NCBI RefSeq assembly: GCF_900107135.1
Contig: NZ_FNOV01000004.1
Span: 248,001-312,000 of the forward strand
Direction: 5' to 3'
DNA length: 64,000 bases
DNA from: Hymenobacter psychrophilus
GTDB taxonomy: Bacteria; Bacteroidota; Bacteroidia; Cytophagales; Hymenobacteraceae
Below the pieces are notes generated by a model that saw only the letters and a list, made by a program, of their open reading frames with translations, was not told the DNA's origin and made no database searches. Shown here piece after piece: positions 8,647 to 19,014 of the stretch. Each line of letters opens with the position of its first letter. The first letter of the stretch is position 1. The translations under genes and the position numbers were made by a program.

Positions 8647-9999
8647 TCAAATCAGCCCCCGGGCCTTAAATTCGAGGTATTTGTTGATGGTGTTGGCCGT
8701 GAGGTTCTGAGGGGCGGTGAGCAGGGAGTGGATGCCGTACTGGTTCAACTCGCGCACGATCTGGCGCTTTTCCTGGGCGAATTTCTCGGCCACCGTCTGG
8801 TTGTAGACCTCCTGGGTGGTAGTGGCGGCAGAGTTGAGGTAGGCGCTCAGTTCGGTGTTTTCGAAGAATACGACCAGCAACAGGTGGCTTTTGGCCAGCC
8901 GGCGCAGGTAGGGTAGCTGGCGCTGCATGCCGTAAAGCGTCTCGAAGTTGGTGAACAGAATCAGCAGGCTGCGCTGCCGGATTTGGTGGCGCACCGTGAG
9001 GTAAAGCCGCTCGTAATCGGTTTCGAGGTACTTGGTTTTCTGCCGGTACAGCACCTCCAGCAGCTGCCGCAGCTGGCCGCTGCGGCGGTCGGCGGGCACC
9101 AGCGCGCCGGGCTGATGTGAGAAGGTGATGAGCCCGGCCTTGTCGTGCTTGCGCAGGGCAATGTTGCTGACGACCAGCGTGGCGTTGATGGCGTAATCGA
9201 GTAGACTCAGGCCTTCAAACGGCATGCGCATCACCCGGCCCTTATCAATGAGGCAGTACACCTGCTGGGCGCGCTCGTCCTGGTAGTGATTTACGGCCAG
9301 CGCGTCGGTGGCTTCGGGGGTAGTAGCGCGGCGGGCGGTGGCCTTCCAGTTGATGCGGCGCGGGTCGTCGCCGGGCACGTAGGGCCGGATCTGGTCGAAC
9401 TCTAGGCTCTGGCCCACCCGCCGGATGCGCTTTACGCCCACCTCCGTCAGGCGGTTGCTGGCGGCCAGCAGCTCGTACTGCCGCAGCTGCAAAAACGACG
9501 GGTACACCGGCACCATGCGGTTCTCATCGAACCGGAACCGCCGCCGCACCAGCCCCAGCGGCGAGGCGGCGTACACGTTCAGGGCGCCGAACGCGTACTC
9601 GCCCCGCTTGGTGGGCCGCAGCTGGTAGCGAATCACGCTGGTTTCGCCCGGCTGCACCACGGCCCGAAACAGCACGTCGCGGCGCTGAAACTGATGCGGC
9701 ACCTCGTCGATGGTTTCGGTGCGTAACGGGAAGCGGTACTGGTTTTCGAGGTAGATAGCTACGTCGTTGTCGGAGCCGTTGGCCAGCTTGTCGCCCAGTA
9801 CCCGGCGCCCGAACACGCCCCCGCCGGTGCCGTAAAGCAGCGCTGCATCCAGCAACGTCAGCAGTGCCAGCAAACCCAGCGCCAGCTGCAGCGGCACCAG
9901 CCAGCCCGGCAGGAAAAAGGCCACGGTCAGCCCGATTACCAGTGCCGTGAGGGCCAGGAAAAAGCGGCGAGTCAGAAATAAGCTACGCAGAAGCTGCAT
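8647..9999 (-). CDS. DUF58 domain protein (vWA-like, MoxR partner)
   Basis: The 450-residue product has two hydrophobic helices at about 10-55 that anchor it in the inner membrane, then a beta-sandwich-like stretch (about 65-180) and the DUF58 signature EFDQIRPYVPGDDPRRINWK near 210, followed by a von Willebrand A-type fold whose metal site is poorly preserved (YCLIDKGRVM instead of DxSxS). In other bacteria such proteins sit beside MoxR ATPases, which are thought to act as chaperones that insert metals or assemble membrane or periplasmic complexes. It is the last gene of a minus-strand cluster, 189 bp after moxR. Its substrate is unknown. A second, shorter DUF58 gene lies at 42209-43132. Confidence 0.88.
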   Translation of the reverse strand: MQLLRSLFLTRRFFLALTALVIGLTVAFFLPGWLVPLQLALGLLALLTLLDAALLYGTGGGVFGRRVLGDKLANGSDNDVAIYLENQYRFPLRTETIDEVPHQFQRRDVLFRAVVQPGETSVIRYQLRPTKRGEYAFGALNVYAASPLGLVRRRFRFDENRMVPVYPSFLQLRQYELLAASNRLTEVGVKRIRRVGQSLEFDQIRPYVPGDDPRRINWKATARRATTPEATDALAVNHYQDERAQQVYCLIDKGRVMRMPFEGLSLLDYAINATLVVSNIALRKHDKAGLITFSHQPGALVPADRRSGQLRQLLEVLYRQKTKYLETDYERLYLTVRHQIRQRSLLILFTNFETLYGMQRQLPYLRRLAKSHLLLVVFFENTELSAYLNSAATTTQEVYNQTVAEKFAQEKRQIVRELNQYGIHSLLTAPQNLTANTINKYLEFKARGLI

Positions 10000-10188
10000 C
10001 AGTAAAACCAGAGCTAGAAGCTAGTTTCCCTCCTTGAAAAGGAAGGGATATGGGTGGTTGACCTTGTTGGACGAACTTAATCATCAGTCGTTCAAACTGA
10101 CGTGCAACGAGCCAGCTACCCCAGCCGCAGCAAGCTACGGCAGCCCCTCTTCAACTGAGGAAAGGCGTATCGTTCATTGTCTTCGTCC

Positions 10189-11298
<1,110 letters not shown>

Positions 11299-11445
11299 AT
11301 TGAGGCTTGATTTGCAGGGTGAGGACTTTATAGTATTAATAAGATCAACAAGATATTTGTGTTAATTGCTTGTCATGAGTCTCTGAGGCGTGATATTGGA
11401 ATAATCATAAATAAGAAAAAGTCAATTTGATACGATAATACAATT

Positions 11446-12741
11446 CTAGGCAGCCTGCTGGCGGAAGCGGCTTATTGCCCGGTTTAGCGCCAGCAGCTCC
11501 TCGTCCGAAACCTGGCGCGCGGTGAGGGTGCGGTTCATGCGGCGCACCAGTTCATCCAGCTCCGGGCGCGGTACGCCAGCCTTTTGAGCCAGCCGTTCGC
11601 GGGTCGATTCATCGGCCAAATCTAGTCCGGGCTCGTGGTAGCGGGCGCGCAGGAAATCATGAAACAGCCCGATTTTCTTCTCCGCAATAAGCGCGTGGTT
11701 GCTACCCTGCCGGTAAAGGCTGGCCACGGTGCTCGTGAACAACAGCGTGGTGTTAGGCAGAGGCTTGATGATCGGGATGATGCGCTGCCGCCGCCGGGCC
11801 TCAAACAGCACGAACAACGCCAGTCCGGCCAAGCCAGTCCATAAGGCCCAGCGTAGCGCCTCGTGCGCCACCAGCACCCGCAGCAGCGACTGCTCGCCCA
11901 ATGGTCCCTGCTTCTGGTATTCATCCCAGAAAACCGGCTGGCCCGCCGGCAACCTCGATAGTGCCGCGAAGGCGAAGCCCGCCGTGGCCGGCCGCAACAG
12001 GCGCAGGTTGCTGAAGGCGGAAGGAGTTGAGCTCAACAGTATTTCGCCCCGGCCCACCGGCACGCGCACCAGCACCGGCCGGCGGCTGGCATCGTGGGCC
12101 AGCACCGTAGCCCGGCTGCCCGCCGTGGCCCGGAAGAAGTACGCCACCTCGGCGGCCGGAAATGGGTAGCTTACAGCAGCCCCGGCCGGCGGATTTACCA
12201 AGGTGAGGGTGGTCGTGCGGGCCCGGCTACCGCGGCCGGCCGGGAGCCGGCCAAGCCGTATCCGCCGCAAAAGCAGCAGGCTATCGAGCTCCAGCACCGG
12301 GCGCAGCTCTAAACGCAGCGAATCCAGCAGCGCGCCGCTGATGTTCTCGCCCGTAATCAATACATGGCTGCCTTGAGCGGCATAGCGCAGCAGCGCGTTC
12401 TGGTCGAGCGGCGAGCAGAAAAAGCCGTCGTTGATGAACAGGTAGCTGGCCCGGCCAGCGCGCAGGGCGGGCACAGTGCTGCCAGCGGTGGTGTCGGGGT
12501 TTACATCGGCCCCCAGGCCGGGCAGCAGCTGGTTGGCAATGGGCAGGCGCACAGTGCTGATGGGCTGACCCGGAAACAGGGCCGGCAGCTGGTCGTAGAG
12601 CGCGTAGGTGCCGTAGGGAATTTTGTCGCGGTTGATGAATGTGGGGTTCCAGTTGGTTGGCTGGGGCCGGAAATACTCCACCGCCACAAACGCCACGAAC
12701 AACGCTACCAAACCCAGCAGTAAAGCACGGAAACGAGTCAT
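11446..12741 (-). CDS. DUF4350 domain membrane protein
   Basis: The 431-residue product has one N-terminal membrane segment (about 6-23), an extracytoplasmic region (about 25-290) with a glutamine-amidotransferase-like or ABC-associated DUF4350 fold (YGTYALYDQL, QGSHVLITGENISG, FWDEYQKQG), a second membrane segment (about 303-322, LWTGLAGLALFVLFEARRR) and a cytoplasmic tail of about 110 residues. No catalytic residues are evident. It starts 6 bp after the DUF4129 gene stop, so the two are surely cotranscribed. In many bacteria DUF4350, DUF4129, MoxR and DUF58 genes occur together; the joint role is not established. The family call rests on motif memory and gene context. Confidence 0.8.
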   Translation of the reverse strand: MTRFRALLLGLVALFVAFVAVEYFRPQPTNWNPTFINRDKIPYGTYALYDQLPALFPGQPISTVRLPIANQLLPGLGADVNPDTTAGSTVPALRAGRASYLFINDGFFCSPLDQNALLRYAAQGSHVLITGENISGALLDSLRLELRPVLELDSLLLLRRIRLGRLPAGRGSRARTTTLTLVNPPAGAAVSYPFPAAEVAYFFRATAGSRATVLAHDASRRPVLVRVPVGRGEILLSSTPSAFSNLRLLRPATAGFAFAALSRLPAGQPVFWDEYQKQGPLGEQSLLRVLVAHEALRWALWTGLAGLALFVLFEARRRQRIIPIIKPLPNTTLLFTSTVASLYRQGSNHALIAEKKIGLFHDFLRARYHEPGLDLADESTRERLAQKAGVPRPELDELVRRMNRTLTARQVSDEELLALNRAISRFRQQAA

Positions 12742-12747
12742 GTTAGC

Positions 12748-13581
12748 TTAGGCTACTAGCTTGGAAGAAATCAGCTGCCGGATAAACCCCTGCTGCTGCT
12801 CGCGCAGGGCCGGGTACTGCTCGGCCGCGAGGGGCAGCTCGCCGTACCAAACGTACTCGAACTGCCGGGTGAGGGTGCGGAATCCGGCGGCCTGGGGCGT
12901 GCCGGCCAGTTCGCGCAGGTAGTCGTGGTTGGTTTTGTCGGGTTGCCACTGAATCAGGTTCCGGTCGGTGAGGTGGCGCAATGTCTGGAGGTAGCCCAGG
13001 CGCAGGGCCAGGCGGTAGTTGCCGGCCTGCTCGGCCCGTGCCAGCGCGGCGGCGAAATCGATACCCCGGATATCCTCGGCCAGCGCTTCGTAGGGGAGGG
13101 GCAGGGCCCGACTACGGCGGCCCAGTAGCCCTGTTACATCCAGCCGAAGCAGGCGTAGCAGCAGGTAGCCGAAAGCCGCCGCAAACAGCGCGTACACCAC
13201 GTAGCGGCCCCGCGTTTCGTATGCTTTTCCCGAAAACAGCCCGGCAATTCGCCGCCAAAGCTCCCGCCAGAACCGCGACCACAGGCTGTCGGAGCTGCTT
13301 TGCGCGGGTTCAGGCTCCACGTACTGAAACTCGCTCTGCCTGCGCAATTCGGCCAGCCGTTCGGCCGCCGGCCGCCGCAGCCGCCCGGCCGGAGTGGTAT
13401 CGGCCCGCAGGCGCACGTAGCGTGGCGCGGCTGCGGAGCCCAGCGAGTCGGGCCCGGGCGACAGTATTGGCGGGCGGGGTGGCGCCTGAGCGCGGCCGCT
13501 TGCCGGGGCCAGCAGCACCAGGCCCAGCAGCCCGGGGAGCAGAGCGGGATAGAAACAGCGCAGGAAAAAAAGCTGGGGCAT
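12748..13581 (-). CDS. DUF4129 domain membrane protein
   Basis: I place the start at the ATG at 13581, which gives a clean signal peptide (LFFLRCFYPALLPGLLGLVL, cut near SGRA/QA). Starting further upstream would add about 48 residues with no signal and would overlap the preceding gene. The mature protein has a Pro/Arg-rich extracytoplasmic segment, an amphipathic Trp/Arg-rich patch (LWSRFWRELWRRIAGLF), one membrane helix (about 125-142, YVVYALFAAAFGYLLLRLL) and a cytoplasmic C-terminal DUF4129 domain with ALRLGYLQTLRHLTDRNLI and FEYVWYGELPL. That C-terminal block resembles the tail of transglutaminase-like membrane proteins. It is the third gene of the MoxR-associated cluster. Confidence 0.82.
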   Translation of the reverse strand: MPQLFFLRCFYPALLPGLLGLVLLAPASGRAQAPPRPPILSPGPDSLGSAAAPRYVRLRADTTPAGRLRRPAAERLAELRRQSEFQYVEPEPAQSSSDSLWSRFWRELWRRIAGLFSGKAYETRGRYVVYALFAAAFGYLLLRLLRLDVTGLLGRRSRALPLPYEALAEDIRGIDFAAALARAEQAGNYRLALRLGYLQTLRHLTDRNLIQWQPDKTNHDYLRELAGTPQAAGFRTLTRQFEYVWYGELPLAAEQYPALREQQQGFIRQLISSKLVA

Positions 13582-13660
13582 AGGAAAGGAAAGTCCTGCG
13601 TTGGCCAGGTTATTTGCCTGATTGACAGAGGATAAATGCATTGCCGGCCGCAGGATAGGG

Positions 13661-14686
13661 CTAGTATTCGCCCTCGTCATCGGGCCGGAGGCCCTGGGGT
13701 GCGGCAACGGGCACCGGCGCACCAATGGCCTCCACCATCAGGCGGGTGCCGGTGCCGTCGAGGCGCTCCACCAGGTTGAAATACTGGAAACTCAGGGCGA
13801 TGAGGATGAAGGGGTAATATAGCAGCGTAACCAGGCTCTGCAGGATGGAATACACAATCATCAGTACCCGCATCGTACCCGTATCCAGCTCGCCGCCCAT
13901 CATTCCGGCAAAGGGCAGCCCCAGAGCCGTCAGGGCCGTTACCGACAGGATGAGAATCAGGTACATAATAAACGTAATGACCATGAGCAGCCCAAACGTG
14001 GACCACCACTTGCCCCAGGCCAGCCGGAAGCTGCGGGTGAGGCTGCCAAAAAAGCCCCGCCCTTCCCGCAGCCACACAATAAAGTAGAGGCTCAAGGGCA
14101 CAAAAGAGTAAAATATGCCGATGTAGAGCAGCAGCACAAGTGGGAAGATCATCCAGGGAGCCGAGCTCATCGTTGACCCCAACCCGAAGATGACGCCCCC
14201 AACAACCATGGAGGCCACCACAAACAGCAGCCCCAGCCCAATAAAAGAGCCCACCATTCCCAGGAACCGGGATTTCACTACCTGCCAGACCTCACCGGCC
14301 GTCACCGGCTCGTCGGTCGTGCGGTCGGCCTGGAGCACGACATAGCCGAATACCACCAGATGCACCACCGCAAACAGCAGGATGCCCGAAAGCATCGTCA
14401 GCCAGAGCGTAGAAGAGGTAAATACATCTGGCAGTATAGCACTAGTTAACGTGCTATTGGAACTGGTAGGTTTTTTAAGTAGACGCATAGCCTGCATCAA
14501 CTGACTCTGCAACAGGCTGGTGCCGATGCCGGTGAGCAGCGCCAGCGGCAGCACCAGCACCACCAGCACCCGTGCCAGCGGCGTCGCGTGGGCCCGAATG
14601 AAGTCGAACGTGGCTTCCATTTTCTGGCTGAAGTCGCGGCGGCGCAGAAAATCGGTGGGCCGGTTAAAGGCAAGGTAACGGCGCAT
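13661..14686 (-). CDS. Multipass membrane protein, unknown function
   Basis: The 341-residue product has about six hydrophobic helices (near 37-58, 96-118, 145-175, 183-208, 230-262 and 270-300) separated by short charged loops, and a Pro/Asp/Glu-rich tail. The pattern resembles the membrane domain seen in glycerophosphodiester phosphodiesterase-like and YciC-like proteins (FFGSLTRSFRLAWGKWWSTF is a typical loop), but no catalytic part is present. It lies between the SpoIIM-like gene and the DUF4129 gene in the same direction. In Bacteroidota a protein of this kind is regularly found next to SpoIIM and RDD proteins, suggesting a shared membrane complex; that is inference. Confidence 0.75.
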   Translation of the reverse strand: MRRYLAFNRPTDFLRRRDFSQKMEATFDFIRAHATPLARVLVVLVLPLALLTGIGTSLLQSQLMQAMRLLKKPTSSNSTLTSAILPDVFTSSTLWLTMLSGILLFAVVHLVVFGYVVLQADRTTDEPVTAGEVWQVVKSRFLGMVGSFIGLGLLFVVASMVVGGVIFGLGSTMSSAPWMIFPLVLLLYIGIFYSFVPLSLYFIVWLREGRGFFGSLTRSFRLAWGKWWSTFGLLMVITFIMYLILILSVTALTALGLPFAGMMGGELDTGTMRVLMIVYSILQSLVTLLYYPFILIALSFQYFNLVERLDGTGTRLMVEAIGAPVPVAAPQGLRPDDEGEY

Positions 14687-14698
14687 ATTTTTAAGCTT

Positions 14699-14796
14699 TT
14701 AGCTATCAGCGGCCCGCTGTTAGCTTTTGTTGTTTGGTAGTGCGTATAATTCAAGAAATTGCGTTTTCCAGCTAACAGCTAACAGCTAACAGCTAA
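14699..14796. repeat. Facing 7-bp repeat blocks (CAGCTAA family)
   Basis: The right block (14769-14796) is four perfect CAGCTAA units. The left block (14699-14733) is five degenerate units of the reverse complement in 7-bp register (TTAGCTA, TCAGCGG, CCCGCTG, TTAGCTT, TTGTTGT). The last right-hand unit overlaps the end of the SpoIIM-like gene and contains its stop codon (CTA on this strand, TAG on the minus strand). The same unit occurs at 21530-21677, 45324-45337 and 47374-47420. Confidence 0.85.
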
Positions 14797-15737
14797 GTAG
14801 CCCGCCGCGCCAGCCACCAGGGATAGGCCACAAAATAGCCCAGAATAAAGGTGGCCGAGAGGCCGATGATGCCCAGGCTGGCGTAGAGTGGCATCTGGGT
14901 ATGGCGCGTCACGAAGCCCTCGAGAAAGCCGGCCACGATGAACACCGGCACCAACGCCAGCACCAGTTTCATCCCGTCGCGGGCGCCGCGGCGCAGTGAG
15001 TCGCGGCGCGAGTAAGTGCCCGGGAACAGCAGGCTTTGCGCCATGATGGCCCCGGCCCCGCCGGCCAGCACAATGGCCGAAATTTCGAGCGTGCCATGAA
15101 TCCAGATAGTGAGCACTGAGGGCAGCAGCAGGCCTTTCTGGTGAAAGAAGAACTGGAATGCGCCCAGCATCACGCCGTTGCGAAACAGCATGAAAAACGT
15201 GAATAAGCCCGCCGTAATGCCCCCGGCAAAGGCATAAAGCGCCACCCGCACATTGTTGAGCGTGATTTGCAGAAACATTAGGCTCTCGTCGGTGCCCTTG
15301 TAGATGGCCATTGGGTCGCCCTTCTCAATGTTGGCCAGCGTCCGGTTCACATAGTCGTCGCCGAGTATCAGGCGCACAAACGAGTCGTCGTAGGCAGCCG
15401 AAAGCGCCCCGATAAAGCAGGTAAGCAGGAAGAAAGCCAGCGTGGCCAGCAGTATCCGGTGATGCCGAACGATGATAAATGGCAGTTCGCGCAACCAGAA
15501 ATCGGCGAAGCGGCCATGCTCCTGCTTTTTGTTTTTATAAAGCGACTGGTGTAGCTTGCCCGTCAGCGCATTCAGGTAGGCCGTGGTACCCGAGTCGGGG
15601 TAAAAGGTCCGCGAATAAGCCAAATCGTCGGTCAACTCTACGTAGCGCCGGGCTAGCTCCTCGGGACCGGCGGGGGCACTGGCTTCGTAGCGTTGCCAGC
15701 GGGCTTCGTTGAGCCGCAGAAAAACCGTTTCGCGCAT
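14793..15737 (-). CDS. SpoIIM-like (stage II sporulation protein M family) membrane protein
   Basis: The 314-residue product has a soluble N-terminal part (about 1-90) with the family pattern LNEARWQRYEA and ELARRYVELTDDLAYSRTFY, then about five membrane helices with FITRHHRILL-like and FRNGVMLGAFQFFFHQKG motifs and WIHGTLEISAIVLAGGAGAI, which are the conserved SpoIIM core. In non-sporulating bacteria this family has no proven role; it is often paired with RDD proteins, MoxR and DUF58 genes, as here. The gene is the first of the minus-strand cluster and is divergent from the RDD gene across 95 bp. Its stop codon falls inside a 7-bp repeat unit. Confidence 0.9.
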   Translation of the reverse strand: MRETVFLRLNEARWQRYEASAPAGPEELARRYVELTDDLAYSRTFYPDSGTTAYLNALTGKLHQSLYKNKKQEHGRFADFWLRELPFIIVRHHRILLATLAFFLLTCFIGALSAAYDDSFVRLILGDDYVNRTLANIEKGDPMAIYKGTDESLMFLQITLNNVRVALYAFAGGITAGLFTFFMLFRNGVMLGAFQFFFHQKGLLLPSVLTIWIHGTLEISAIVLAGGAGAIMAQSLLFPGTYSRRDSLRRGARDGMKLVLALVPVFIVAGFLEGFVTRHTQMPLYASLGIIGLSATFILGYFVAYPWWLARRAT

Positions 15738-15832
15738 CGCTTTTACTGCTTGAATAAAAGGCAGACCCGGTCCGCCGGGCTAAATATACACGATTCCAGT
15801 GGGCCATTGCGGCTCTTTTTTCAGGCTTTTCT

Positions 15833-16570
15833 ATGAGTACGATTCGCATCCAGACTACCCAGAACGTGGTGCTCGAATACGAGGCTGCCAGCGTGGGCGA
15901 CCGGGTGCTGGCCCAGGTGCTCGACGTGCTGGTGATGGTGCTGTGGGCCGCGGTGGTCAGCTTCCTGATTCGGCAGGTGGCCGACTCGCAAGATGGCCGG
16001 CAGATTATGGCCTACGTGCTGGTGTACACGCCGCTGCTCATCTACCATCCGCTGTGCGAAATCTTTTTCAATGGCCAGAGCCTGGGCAAGCAGGCGCGCA
16101 AAATCAAAGTATCCCGCCTCGACGGCACCCGCCCCGGCACCGGCGACTACCTGTTGCGTTGGCTGCTGGGGCTGTTTGAAATCGGGATGACGGCGGGCTC
16201 GGTGGCACTGGTAGCTACGCTTTTCAACGGCCGCGGCCAGCGCCTGGGCGATATGGCCGCTGGCACCACCGTCGTGAGCCTGCGCCCGCGCGCCCCCGAT
16301 GTGCACACGCTCACGGCCGAAACCCAGGTGCCGGCCGGCTACCAGCCCGTTTTCGAGCAGGCCCGCCACCTCTCCGACCACGATGCCACCCTCATTCGCC
16401 AGCTGTTTCGCCAGGCCGGTACCCAGGGCGACTATGCACTGCTCAACGAACTGGCCGGCAAAGTCAAATCCGTTACCACCATTTCCACCGACCTGCCCGA
16501 CGAGTCCTTCATCCGCACCGTGCTCCGCGACCATGCCTACTTCGCCGCCCAGGAAAGCCCGCACGGGTAG
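15833..16570 (+). CDS. RDD family membrane protein
   Basis: The 245-residue product carries the RDD pattern: Arg in VGDRVLAQVLDVLVM, then Asp, followed by two to three membrane helices (about 30-48, 60-78, 108-135) and the signature NGQSLGKQARKIKVSRLDG and RGQRLGDMAAGTTVV. The C-terminal 80 residues are soluble and include QARHLSDHDATLIRQLF, often found in RDD proteins next to SpoIIM. RDD proteins have been linked to ion or compatible-solute transport in a few cases, but the family role is open. It is divergent from the SpoIIM-like gene and probably shares regulation with the MoxR cluster. A strong bidirectional terminator follows. Confidence 0.9.
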   Translation: MSTIRIQTTQNVVLEYEAASVGDRVLAQVLDVLVMVLWAAVVSFLIRQVADSQDGRQIMAYVLVYTPLLIYHPLCEIFFNGQSLGKQARKIKVSRLDGTRPGTGDYLLRWLLGLFEIGMTAGSVALVATLFNGRGQRLGDMAAGTTVVSLRPRAPDVHTLTAETQVPAGYQPVFEQARHLSDHDATLIRQLFRQAGTQGDYALLNELAGKVKSVTTISTDLPDESFIRTVLRDHAYFAAQESPHG

Positions 16571-16682
16571 CCCTGCATGGCTAACCAATTGCCTTGTAGT
16601 AGCTCGGTGAGTATGGTTCCGGCAGTGCAAAATAGAGCCGGAGCGCGCAAAGCAGCAGTACCAGTAGCCTGCAACACAATAC

Positions 16683-16738
16683 TTCTGCCAGCAAAAAGCC
16701 CCTGACATTCGCACGTCAGGGGCTTTTTGCTGGCAGAA
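16683..16738. terminator. Bidirectional rho-independent terminator
   Basis: Two 24-bp arms are perfectly complementary around an 8-base loop, with AAAAAGCCCCTGAC and GTCAGGGGCTTTTT at the core, so a T run follows the stem on either strand. It lies between the convergent RDD gene and the DUF4394 gene and should end both transcripts. Confidence 0.9.
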
Positions 16739-16804
16739 ATGTTGTGTGGTGAGCTGGTATTGCCGGCCAAAACCGAAGCAACCAAGGCTCACATAATCAC
16801 CAGG

Positions 16805-18829
16805 CTATTGGGTTACCACGATGCGCTGCACGCCGGCAGACTGGCCATCAACGAGCAGGCGCAGCATGTAGATGCCAGCGCGGTGAGTGGCGGGCTTCCA
16901 GTTAAACGTGTGGAAACCGGCAGCGCGGTTGCCCAGGCTCTGGCGCTCCACAGTGCGGCCCAATGCATCGGTCAGCACCAGTTCGGTGGCACCGGCGCCG
17001 GGTAGGCGGAAGCTGATTTCGGCGCGGTCGGCCACCGGATTCGGGAACAGGCTGAAGCCAGTGGCGATAGCCTGATTACGGGTGCCGGTAGTGACGCCCG
17101 CACCAGCCGCAATGGCTATGTCACGCACCGTCAGGCCCAGGCCAATCTGGCGGGGGCCGGAGGCAGTGCCGGTGAGGCTCAGGTTGTAGAGGCTGGAGTT
17201 GGTTGAGGTGCCGGTAGTAGCCACCAGATAGGCCGTGTTGGCGCCCTCAGCGGTGCTGTAAATGTCCATATCCACGTTCGGGCCAGCCACTACGGTTATG
17301 CCCGAAGCGCCCACAGTAGCCAGCGTGCCGGCATTGGCGGGGTTCTGGTTGGCCAGAATGTTCAGCGCCTCATCGTAGGCGTAGAGCTGGGTGGTGCGGG
17401 TAGTGGAGCCAGTAGGGTTGCCCGGGCCGCTGTAGCTGTTGGTGTAGGCTACCGAGCCGATGGCCGGGGTGGCGGCGGCGTTGGCGTCGCCCGCTGCGTA
17501 GGTCAGGGTGCCATCCACGATGGGGGCGGCGGCCCCGTCGTTGGGGTTGAGGCGGAAGTTGGCGCGGTTCACGCCCTCTACCCGGATCCGGTCAACGGTT
17601 GGGTTGAAATCAAAGGCAATGCTGCCCGTGCCCAGCGGCAGGTCCAGATTGGTCGTGCCGCTGAGGTTGGTAGCCACGCCGGTAGCGGCGTTAAGCGTGT
17701 AGATCTGGCCGGTTTGGGTGGTAGCGTTGTAGCCCAGGGCATACAATGCGTTGTTGAGTGGCCGCACATCCATGCCTACCAGCGTCTGGCCCGTGGCCAC
17801 GCCCGTAACGCCCACCGACGTGCGGATAGTGCCGGGCAGATTAGTGTCAAAGGAAATGAGGTTGCCACCGGCCAGCGCGTAGGCCAAGTTGCCGGTAACG
17901 GCCGCCAGCGTGGCGGGCCGCACAATCTGCAACGCAATGTCGGTTACGGCCACCAGCGGGCCGGTACCCACGTTGTTCACCAGCGTCGCTGCGCCGGTCG
18001 TCAGGTTTACCGTGTAGAGACGGGTAACGGCCGAGAAGGTCGCCACGTTAATTTCCGCCACCGTCAGGTAGGTTGTCTGAACGCCGGTAACGGGGTTCAC
18101 ATAGATGTCGAGGTCGGAAACGGTGGTGGCGCCGTTCGTGGTTACGCCCAGCGGGCCCACGGTGAGCAGTTTGCCATCATTGGGCGGGTCCTGCTTCACG
18201 AGGCGGTTATTGGCTTCGTCGAGCCCGTAGAGCGTGGTGGCGGTAGTACCGATGTAGCTGTTGGTGTAGGCCGAGGAGCCCACGCCGGGCGTCTGGCCGA
18301 AGTTCGGGTCGCCGGTGTTGTAGGCCAGCCGGCCATCGGTGGCAGCCAGGGCGCCATTGTTGGGGTTAAGGCGGAAGTCGGCGCCGTTGCCGGCCGTTAC
18401 CCGGAGGCGGTCGACGGTGGGGTTGAAGTCGAAGCCGATACGGTTGAGGTCCGTGCCCAGATCAAGCGTGATGGCCGGGCCGGCGGCCGTTGCTACGGCG
18501 GTAGTGCGGCTGATGCTGTACACCTGAGCCTGCGTTCCGGTGGCGTTATAGCCCAGCCCGAACAGTTCGCCGGTGTTGGGGCGGAAATCGATGCCTACCA
18601 GATTCTGCCCGGCTGTAATGCCCGTAACCGGCAGGTTGGTCAGGAAAACGCCGGGGGCCGTAATGTCAAACGAAACTAGGTTGGTGGTCAGGCTGGTCGT
18701 CAGCGAGAGGCCGAAAGCGGTGGTGGTAACGGTTTGGGCCGAAACCGAGCCAGCGGTCAGCAGGCCCAGGGTAGCCAGTACCAGGCTACGACGTAACGCC
18801 ACCGGGCGAAGGGTAGAGGAAAAGCGCAT
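16805..18829 (-). CDS. Secreted DUF4394 protein with type IX sorting domain
   Basis: The 674-residue product has a signal peptide (LVLATLGLLTAGSVSAQ, cut near 32), two tandem DUF4394 units (about 40-300 and 312-570) and a C-terminal type IX secretion sorting domain (about 590-674: FSLFPNPVADRAEISF, LGRTVERQSL, HRAGIYMLRLLVDG). Each DUF4394 unit repeats blocks such as LVGIDFRPNTGELFGLGYNA and FDFNPTVDRLRV, giving a beta-propeller-like pattern of unknown ligand. It should be exported across the inner membrane by Sec, across the outer membrane by the Por machinery, and anchored or released after cleavage of the sorting domain. Its own promoter must lie in the AT-richer 277-bp gap upstream. The family role is unknown. 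Confidence 0.92.
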   Translation of the reverse strand: MRFSSTLRPVALRRSLVLATLGLLTAGSVSAQTVTTTAFGLSLTTSLTTNLVSFDITAPGVFLTNLPVTGITAGQNLVGIDFRPNTGELFGLGYNATGTQAQVYSISRTTAVATAAGPAITLDLGTDLNRIGFDFNPTVDRLRVTAGNGADFRLNPNNGALAATDGRLAYNTGDPNFGQTPGVGSSAYTNSYIGTTATTLYGLDEANNRLVKQDPPNDGKLLTVGPLGVTTNGATTVSDLDIYVNPVTGVQTTYLTVAEINVATFSAVTRLYTVNLTTGAATLVNNVGTGPLVAVTDIALQIVRPATLAAVTGNLAYALAGGNLISFDTNLPGTIRTSVGVTGVATGQTLVGMDVRPLNNALYALGYNATTQTGQIYTLNAATGVATNLSGTTNLDLPLGTGSIAFDFNPTVDRIRVEGVNRANFRLNPNDGAAAPIVDGTLTYAAGDANAAATPAIGSVAYTNSYSGPGNPTGSTTRTTQLYAYDEALNILANQNPANAGTLATVGASGITVVAGPNVDMDIYSTAEGANTAYLVATTGTSTNSSLYNLSLTGTASGPRQIGLGLTVRDIAIAAGAGVTTGTRNQAIATGFSLFPNPVADRAEISFRLPGAGATELVLTDALGRTVERQSLGNRAAGFHTFNWKPATHRAGIYMLRLLVDGQSAGVQRIVVTQ

Positions 18830-19014
18830 AAAAGGGTAAAGTTTGGAAATGGAGGGATGGTTAAGATGGGGAAATATTCTCCGCGTCCTTTCGTGTACGT
18901 ACGTTTAAATACTTTTGGGTTCCACGTGTCTACTATTTAATCTGATTTTAATTGCAGGTAGTCGCAAGCGGCGGTTGTTGCGTCTGAATGCCCGAATTTT
19001 GTTGAGCCCGAACC

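Noticed and set aside
9999..10188. Small gene in the gap between the DUF58 and moxR genes
   Set aside because: No frame with a start and codon bias like the neighbours; only a short AGCTAG repeat and a TCCTTGAAAAGGA hairpin are visible.
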